A stretch of DNA of 62,939 bases from Mariniblastus sp. (lineage in GTDB: Bacteria > Planctomycetota > Planctomycetia > Pirellulales > Pirellulaceae), in NCBI GenBank assembly GCA_028823415.1, contig JAPKBL010000020.1, forward strand, positions 1 through 62,939, given 5' to 3'. The notes beneath the pieces are model-generated. The model searched no databases. It was not told the origin of the DNA and saw only the letters and a list, made by a program, of their open reading frames with translations. The translations under genes and the position numbers were made by a program. This document shows, one piece after another, positions 57,028 through 62,939 of this stretch; positions within the stretch are counted from its first letter, which is position 1, and the number at the start of each line of letters is the position of its first letter.

Positions 57028-58902
57028 TTAGCTGACGACCTCTCCGGTGGCGGCCTTGATGCCGTCGACAATTTCATTGACGTGGAAAGGTTTGCCTTGG
57101 ATTTTATTAATGCCCACCACATCTACAAGAAACTGTTGACGGATCAACGCGGACATTTGTCCGGTATTGAGTTCGGGCACAATGATATGATCGTATTGCT
57201 CCATCAGTGATTCGAGGTTTCTCGGAAACGGATTGACCCATCGCAGGTGGACGTGTCCTACGCTCATGCCCTCGGCGAGGCAGGTTTGGACTGCCGTATG
57301 GCAGGCACCATAGGTTCCTCCCCAACTGATCACAAGGGTTCCTGTGTCGCTGCCCTCAAGTTCGGCTTCTTCGACGAAATCGGCGACCAATTCAACTTTT
57401 TTAGCACGTGTTTCAACCATGTGTTGGTGGTTTGCAGGATCGTAACTCACATTGCCGGTGCCATCTTCTTTTTCGAGTCCCCCAACGCGATGCATCAAAT
57501 CGGGGGTGCCTGGCAAAGCCCAGGGGCGCGCTAGGTTTTCGTCACGTTTGTAAGGCAGGAACTCATCATCACCGTTGAATTGGGTGGGGTGGCTGACTTC
57601 GATTTTGGGTAACTTATCGATTTCAGGGATTTTCCAAGGTTCTGCCCCGTTGGCGATATAGCCGTCAGAGAGAATGATAACCGGCGTCATATAGCGGGTA
57701 GCGACTTGCCAGGCTTCAATTGCGGTCTGGAAACAATCGCTTGGGCTTCGGGCCGCAATGATGGGTAAGGGTGATTCACCATTTCGACCGTACATCGCCA
57801 TCATCAAGTCAGATTGTTCCGTTTTGGTCGGCAGGCCGGTGCTGGGACCTCCTCGCTGGACATCGATAATGATCATGGGAAGTTCGAGGATCAGGCCGAG
57901 GCCCATGCCCTCTCCCTTGAGCGCGATGCCTGGGCCGCTGCTGGTGGTGACGGCCATGCTTCCGCCGAATGCCGCGCCGACTGCCGAGCAGACCGCCGCG
58001 ATTTCATCTTCGGCTTGAAAAGTCCTGACGCCAAAGTTTTTATGTTTGCTTAGTTCGTGAAGGATATCGCTGGCAGGTGTGATCGGGTAGGAACCAAGGA
58101 ATAATTCTTTACCGCTTAACTTCGATGCCGCAATCAAGCCCCAGGCGAGTGCCTGGTTGCCCATCACGTTTCGGTAAGTGCCCGGTTTTAATTCAGCTTT
58201 GGGGACTTGGTAGGTGGAGGCAAAGTCCTCGGTTGTTTCCCCGTAGTGCCAGCCGGCCTTGAGTGCTAAACGATTGGCTTCGGCGATTTCGGGCTTGGAC
58301 GAAAACTTGTTCTCGATAAAACGCAATGTCGGATCGACGTCTCTTCCGTAAAGCCAAAATACCAATCCCATTGCAAAAAAGTTTTTACAGCGGTCGGCTA
58401 ACTTGACCGAGAGTCCTGTGGGTTCGACGGCTCCCCGAGTCATGGTTGTCATGGGAACTCGGATCGTTCGATAGTTTTCAATCGTACCGTCTTCCAGCGG
58501 GTTGTCTGCCAGTTTTGCGAGTTTCAAATCTTTCGCGTTAAAACTATCAGAGTTGACGATCAGAATCCCTGTGGACTTTAGGTCGGAGAGATTGGTGACC
58601 AAGGCTGCCGGGTTCATGCAAACGAGGGCGTCGAGTCCATCGCCGGGGGTGAAGATTTCTTCTGCAGAAAACTGAACTTGAAAACCGCTAACACCCGCTC
58701 TGGTTCCTCGTGGCGCGCGGATCTCTGCAGGGAAATCGGGATACGTGGCGACGTCATTCCCGGACAAAGCGGACGTGTTGGTGAGTTGGGTTCCCAACAA
58801 CTGCATGCCGTCTCCTGAGTCACCGGCGAGTCGTACGGTAACACCGGACACGGATTCGGAAGGTTTTTGCGTGGGCGGAAACTGTTCGTTGGCACTTATC
58901 AT
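57028..58902 (-). CDS. korA: 2-oxoacid:ferredoxin oxidoreductase, alpha subunit (gamma-alpha fusion)
   Basis: This 624-residue subunit joins the gamma domain (about 20-220, VRLAGDSGDGMQLLGTQLT) to the alpha TPP-pyrimidine domain (about 240-620). The latter has FLGSYPITPASDILHELS, TFQAEDEIAAVCSAVGAA and VQRGGPSTGLPTKTEQSD. This is the two-subunit type found in many aerobic bacteria. It is the first gene of the korA-korB pair. Its 5' side faces ndk across a 376-bp divergent region. Confidence 0.94.
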   Translation of the reverse strand: MISANEQFPPTQKPSESVSGVTVRLAGDSGDGMQLLGTQLTNTSALSGNDVATYPDFPAEIRAPRGTRAGVSGFQVQFSAEEIFTPGDGLDALVCMNPAALVTNLSDLKSTGILIVNSDSFNAKDLKLAKLADNPLEDGTIENYRTIRVPMTTMTRGAVEPTGLSVKLADRCKNFFAMGLVFWLYGRDVDPTLRFIENKFSSKPEIAEANRLALKAGWHYGETTEDFASTYQVPKAELKPGTYRNVMGNQALAWGLIAASKLSGKELFLGSYPITPASDILHELSKHKNFGVRTFQAEDEIAAVCSAVGAAFGGSMAVTTSSGPGIALKGEGMGLGLILELPMIIIDVQRGGPSTGLPTKTEQSDLMMAMYGRNGESPLPIIAARSPSDCFQTAIEAWQVATRYMTPVIILSDGYIANGAEPWKIPEIDKLPKIEVSHPTQFNGDDEFLPYKRDENLARPWALPGTPDLMHRVGGLEKEDGTGNVSYDPANHQHMVETRAKKVELVADFVEEAELEGSDTGTLVISWGGTYGACHTAVQTCLAEGMSVGHVHLRWVNPFPRNLESLMEQYDHIIVPELNTGQMSALIRQQFLVDVVGINKIQGKPFHVNEIVDGIKAATGEVVS

Positions 58903-59278
58903 TCGAAACTCGTAACAAACTCAGACGGTAGTCGGATCGTGTTGCAAAATCACATTGATTTTGTCACTGTAATTTAGTCGTTTTCTATCGATATCGGTAC
59001 CTAAAATGTACCAGCCGATCGGGTTCTTGACGATAACGATCCGATTGGCAAATGTTTCCTCTGTTTTGGCGTCGGCTCAAGGGAGACGCTCACGGAGCCT
59101 TTCGTTCCCCGTTCAAATAGTGAACGGAATTATCAAGGAGACAGAGTTTCCCAGATATTACCGGTTTTCGAAAGGGGAAAACATCTGTTAGAATCCGCGT
59201 CACAGCCGATTTTTGGCAATTAAAATATCAACCAAACACATTAACAACTAAACACTTAACTGAGGTTAATCTACCGCG
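58903..59278. other. Divergent intergenic region korA / ndk
   Basis: These 376 bases must hold the promoters of korA (minus) and ndk (plus). No hairpin or long repeat stands out. A TTGACG sequence at about 59027 could be a -35 element on the plus strand, but a matching -10 box is weak. Confidence 0.35.
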
Positions 59279-59737
59279 ATGGAAAGATCACTCGTATTAC
59301 TTAAGCCCGACTGCGTTCAAAGGCGGCTCGTGGGCACCATCATCTCTCGATTCGAGGAAAAAGCCATCAACATCATTGCGATGAAGTTGATCCAGGTGAC
59401 CCCCGAATTATCCAAGCAGCACTACGCTGAACACGTGGAAAAGCCGTTTTATCCCGGTCTTGAAGAATTTATCACCGGGGCGCCTGTAGTGGCGTTGGTG
59501 CTTGAAGGGCTCGAAGTCATTCGGGTCGTTCGTGAGATGCTGGGGGCAACCAACGGATTGAAAGCTGCTTCGGGAACGATTCGAGGCGATTTTAGTAGCA
59601 GTCGTCAAATGAATCTCGTTCATGCCTCTGATGGACCTGAAGCGTCAGCTCGAGAAATTAATCTCTATTTTGGTGATGATGAGATTTGTGAGTACACGCC
59701 AACGCTGACACCATGGCTCAAGGCTGGTGACGAATAG
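59279..59737 (+). CDS. ndk: Nucleoside diphosphate kinase
   Basis: Ndk moves the gamma phosphate from ATP to other nucleoside diphosphates through a phospho-His. The active His115 is in MNLVHASDGPE and the nucleotide block is GTIRGDFSS. The N-terminal ERSLVLLKPDCVQRRLVG is typical. At 152 residues it is close to standard. It is monocistronic with its own terminator. Confidence 0.95.
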   Translation: MERSLVLLKPDCVQRRLVGTIISRFEEKAINIIAMKLIQVTPELSKQHYAEHVEKPFYPGLEEFITGAPVVALVLEGLEVIRVVREMLGATNGLKAASGTIRGDFSSSRQMNLVHASDGPEASAREINLYFGDDEICEYTPTLTPWLKAGDE

Positions 59738-59762
59738 TCGCGAAAAACGACGGAGATCCATC

Positions 59763-59792
59763 AAACCCGTAGTGTAATCTGCGGGTTTTTTT
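59763..59792 (+). terminator. Rho-independent terminator of ndk
   Basis: AAACCCGTAG pairs with CTGCGGGTTT (one G-U pair) across a 6-nt loop, with a T run at the 3' side. It begins 26 bases after the ndk stop codon. Confidence 0.88.
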
Positions 59793-60031
59793 ATGCGCTA
59801 AATCGGGGCGGTTGGGTGTTTTCTCTCATTTCGAGAGTCTCAAAGCATCGTCCTGCAGGGGAGTGAGTGTCCCTTGGGCAGCGCTGTACAGATCCGGTGG
59901 AGTCATTTTTTGTAAGCGTGCAAACAAACAATTCGGTTGAAAGGGTTGAGTCATGCGGTGGGTGCTTCAATCTTGAGTGAACGAGCTCGGATTAATTTGA
60001 CGGTCTAGGTGGTTGTCGATAGTCTGGATAC

Positions 60032-62683
60032 ATGAATGCTCTTAATCGAATTTTAATCGCTGGCCTTGGTTTTGCTCTTCTGGGGTGTAATGGGAATTCT
60101 GAGCCGATCAAGAAATCCGATGCTCCTGAGGAGGTAATCGAAAAAGTATCGCTCTCTCCTGAACAGGCAAGCATCAAAGGGATCACCGATTCTGAGACCT
60201 TGATTCAGTCCTTGTCCGGGAAAAAGAGTTTACTCGGGCGCTCCCTGTTAGATTCCGATTTCGATACGTCGGCGTTTGTGGTCGAGACGATGCAATGTCG
60301 TGGACTTGAGGATGTTGATTTTCAGAGTCTAATTGAGAAGACCGCCGCCGAGGGATCCAACTCGTCCCCGGTACGACAGGATTTGGCAACAGAGGTTTTT
60401 TGGCCAATTTCGGAGGCGCCGCAATCTTTGAGCTTTCGGGAAATCTGGAAACCTTTATTGCGTCAAAACAAATTCGAGAACGCTCAGTTCGGAGTGCTCT
60501 CGGGGCAACTGTTGCCCGACGGTGACTTTGAAATGGCGACAAAATTTGAAGGGCGCATGCGTGCAGCAGACGGTGCACTTTTCGGTGTGATTGGTTATCA
60601 GACTTGGGTATGGCATCGATCCGGAGCGGACGATTGGAAAATAGCTCAGTGGAAACAAGAGGAGCTAAAAGTAATCGCCTCGGCGTCCCCTTTGTTTGAA
60701 GACGTCACCAAGCAGGCGATTACCGATCCCAAAACTTTAGCAAAGCTATCGACGGCGTCTCATGAGAATTTAATCATTCAGCGTTGTGATGAACTGGAGG
60801 AATCCGTGCGTCAGGCCGATGCATCTGGCGGTCAGTCGCGGAAGCAAAGGCAGGAAATGGTGGCGAATTTCGCAGCCCGCGCGGAATACAAGGGTTGCAA
60901 TGACTGGACTTCAGTGGGGCAGTACCCCGCGGTCAGTTCGGTGGATTTTAATCAAGACGGATATGATGATTTATTCGTAACCGATCGGTGGCAGCCTCCG
61001 CAGATGTTGCGCAACAACGGTGACGGTACGTTTACCGATGTGACGTGCGAGGTTGGGCTTGAGCTAGAAGAGATGGTGACCTGCGGCTACTTCTTTGATT
61101 ACGACAATGACGGCGATTCTGATTTAATGCTTGGGCTGTCACTCGTGCCAAGCTTGTTTTATGAAAATCAAAATGGAAAATTTATTCCTCACGAGGAGAT
61201 CAATCGGGTGTTGAAAGACACCCGTTGCGTGAATGCGATTTCGGTAGCCGATATTAATCGTGATGGGCTGTTGGATATGTATCTTAGTACTTACGCGACC
61301 GGAACCGGCCCCATTGAAGATTGGATCGGGTTTATCACGACGGAAAAAGAGCAACTAAAAACGCGGCTGAAAATTGAACGGGCTGATAAATTTGTGGATC
61401 GGGGTGGACCTCCCAACATTCTTCTCATGAATCGTGGAGGAGGATTTGAGTGGACGAAGATTTCCGATGAACTGAAGCAGTATCGAGGCTCTTATCAAAG
61501 CTCTTGGGTTGATTACGACAGCGACGGAGATCCGGACCTCTATATCTGTAATGACTTTTCTCCCGATGTGTTTTTGCGAAATGACACCGCACAAGGAAGT
61601 TTCAAACCTGAATTCGTCGACGTCACTTCGGACATCATTCCAACCATGGATATGGGGTTCGGGATGGGGTGCTCCTGGGGCGATTTCAATAATGACGGCG
61701 ATCTTGATTTATATGTTTCCAATATGTATTCCAAGGCAGGCAATCGAATTGTGGATCAGGTCGAAGGATCAGATCCAAGGCTTAAGGTGTCGGCCCATGG
61801 CAATTTCTTGTTTGAGAACGAGGGTGGGGAGTTTCGGCAAATTGCCGGGCCTGATGAAGATCAACAGCATGTCGCGCGGGTCGGTTGGTCTTTCGGTGGG
61901 CAGTTTGCTGATTTTGACAATGACGGGGAGCTCGATCTTTACGTTCCCAGCGGTTGTTACTCGGCGCCAGCAGAGGTCAAAACCAAAATCGATTTGTGAA
62001 GTTGTCTTTGGCGCGAAGCAGTTCGCTTCGGTGTAGGACGTGACTCAGAATTTTCAATGGCCGAACAATGGGGGTCGCCTGAGTCGACACGAACTATCTT
62101 TTTTGAATGGACGGACCAGCCTCCAGAAGGCGAAAGGCATCTCAACAGTAATTCATTGAGTGGTCAGGAGAGAAATCGAATTTTCTTTCGTAAAGACGGT
62201 AATTATCGAGACCTTTCGCTCATTTCCGGTGTGGATTTCATGTCCGACGGCCGAAGCTTTGTGCTGTTTGACTATGATCGTGATGGCTGGCTTGACCTTG
62301 GTGTTGCCAGTTCGAACCATCCGCGTTTTCGAATCGTAAGGAATAAGATTGGCGATCAAGCTGAGATCGATAATCAGTTTCTCGAAATTTCACTCGTCGG
62401 TGGACAAACATCAACTTTGCCTAGCGACGAGTGGAGTTCGCGAGACGCCTTTGGGGCAATGGTGAAAGTAACGACGCCAGGAAGCGAACGTCTATTCCAG
62501 CTCTCATGCGGCGAAGGGCTTTCGGGTGTCAACGCCCAAAGAATCCATGTCGGTTTGGGAAGTGTTGAGTCAGTTGACCGAATTGAAGTGTTGTGGCCCA
62601 GTGGGAAAAATACGGTTCTTGAAAATGTTGAGGCCGGAAAGCGAATTACGGTTTACGAGAATCCCGAGATGGAAGAGAATTAA
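60032..62683 (+). CDS. FG-GAP/VCBS repeat lipoprotein with ASPIC/UnbV domain; one in-frame TGA (possible selenocysteine)
   Basis: The gene would encode 883 residues if the TGA at 61997-61999 (codon 656) is read through. The N-terminus is a lipoprotein signal with lipobox ALLGC. Calcium-binding FG-GAP/VCBS repeats of the form DFNQDGYDDLFV, DYDNDGDSDLML, DFNNDGDLDLYV and DFDNDGELDLYV fill residues about 300-640, and one more (DYDRDGWLDLGV) lies after the TGA. The C-terminal part is an ASPIC/UnbV domain (RIHVGLGSVESVDRIEVLWP). Everything after the TGA is in the same frame with no further stop until 62681. The product of normal stopping would lack the ASPIC domain. A hairpin sits where a bacterial SECIS would. 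The alternative is a nonsense mutation or base error. The product is cell-surface or periplasmic; its role is unknown. Confidence 0.72.
61997..62030 (+). promoter_or_regulatory. In-frame TGA followed by SECIS-like hairpin
   Basis: After the TGA at 61997-61999, CGAAGC (62014-62019) pairs with GCTTCG (62025-62030) around loop AGTTC. The loop begins 21 nt after the TGA and has G as its second base. Both features are expected of bacterial SECIS elements. The codons after the TGA are AGT then TGT, so a selenocysteine would give U-S-C. The stem is short and was found by eye only. Confidence 0.4.
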
Positions 62684-62863
62684 GTTCGGATTTTTCGTTC
62701 GGTAGTTTTTATCACCGAGTTTGCAACCGAAAAGAGGCAAATGCCAATTGCTGGTGCATTCTGGATCAACTGACTCACGAGAATTCGGAGAAGATGTCGC
62801 TTAAATCGTCTCCGGAAATGGCTCGTTGGAAAGTTGACGTTCGAGCGTTTGATCAGTTGCGTT

Positions 62864-62938
62864 AAGATAGAAGAAAAGAAGATGGAAGAAAAGAAGATGG
62901 AAGAAAAGAAGATGGAAGAAAAGAAGATGGAAGAAAAG
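62864..62938 (+). repeat. 15-bp tandem repeat array, five copies at the window end
   Basis: AAGATGGAAGAAAAG is repeated; the first copy has ATA for ATG, the next four are identical, and the window ends one base into a possible sixth. In one frame it reads KMEEK repeats, open from 62774 with a possible TTG start at 62834, so it may be the start of a charged coiled-coil-like protein. Bases 62684-62863 hold no other supported feature. Confidence 0.85.
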
Positions 62939-62939
62939 A

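Noticed and set aside
61990..62040. Programmed frameshift in the FG-GAP gene
   Set aside because: The two halves are in the same frame, so a frame change is not needed; only one TGA separates them.
62057..62683. A separate 208-residue ASPIC/UnbV gene starting at the ATG at 62057
   Set aside because: It is in the same frame as the upstream FG-GAP gene, has no ribosome site, and the frame is open back to the TGA at 61997. It is better read as the continuation of that gene.
62818..62865. A 15-codon mini-ORF (ATG at 62818) ending just at the repeat array
   Set aside because: It is too short to judge and has no clear ribosome site.

Overview
The window reads as a chromosomal segment of a planctomycete (Planctomycetota, probably a Pirellulales-like marine or aquatic lineage). 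The evidence is the set of protein families. There are two DUF1559 pseudopilin-like proteins and two paired DUF1592 / DUF1552 modules. A PVC-type CxxCH haem-binding dehydrogenase, a sulfatase, a DUF1080 protein, a planctomycete-style Ser/Thr kinase-like protein and an FG-GAP/ASPIC-UnbV lipoprotein complete the set. GC content looks moderate (about half). Start codons include GTG and TTG, and Shine-Dalgarno sites are patchy. No phage, insertion sequence or CRISPR array was seen. I had no alignment or search, so family names rest on recognised motifs.

Layout. 1-12363: secreted and periplasmic degradation genes: a DUF1080/CBM9-like protein (5' end outside the window), a methyltransferase, then DUF1592-DUF1552, a convergent sulfatase, and a second, mirror-ordered DUF1552-DUF1592 pair. 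12400-16127 (minus strand): hom, an apgM-like gene and leuB. In this context the apgM-like product may supply a missing homoserine kinase. 16453-21248: a truncated AraC-like ORF, then a minus-strand trio of aldehyde dehydrogenase-like protein, beta-helix lipoprotein and dihaem cytochrome lipoprotein. 21456-24480: divergent DUF1559 genes and a tRNA-Ser(UGA). 25344-34840: an SGNH + PVC dehydrogenase + cytochrome fusion, a sialate-esterase/beta-lactamase fusion, a receiver-like protein lacking the phospho-acceptor Asp, and a rimB-rimK-hyi operon in which RimK carries a C-terminal RCK_C domain.

35107-40268 (plus): UDP-glucuronate decarboxylase, a beta-propeller protein, a sarcosine/N-methyltryptophan oxidase and sthA. 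40363-58902 (almost all minus): a Cys-rich secreted protein with a clear terminator, an OprO/P-type porin, a class II aldolase, purN-ileS, a very acidic small protein, argC-argJ, a transmembrane pseudokinase, a GT4 glycosyltransferase and the two-subunit 2-oxoacid:ferredoxin oxidoreductase. 59279-62683 (plus): ndk with a terminator, then a long FG-GAP/ASPIC lipoprotein gene.

The most interesting point is in that last gene. Its reading frame is interrupted by exactly one in-frame TGA (61997-61999) and then stays open in the same frame through the rest of the protein, including the whole ASPIC/UnbV domain. A hairpin sits about 20 nt after the TGA, as a bacterial SECIS element would, and the TGA is followed two codons later by Cys. 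A selenocysteine (U-x-C) is therefore a real possibility, against the plain alternative of a nonsense mutation or base error.

Short perfect tandem duplications (12-18 bp) recur at several places and the window ends inside a 15-bp repeat array.
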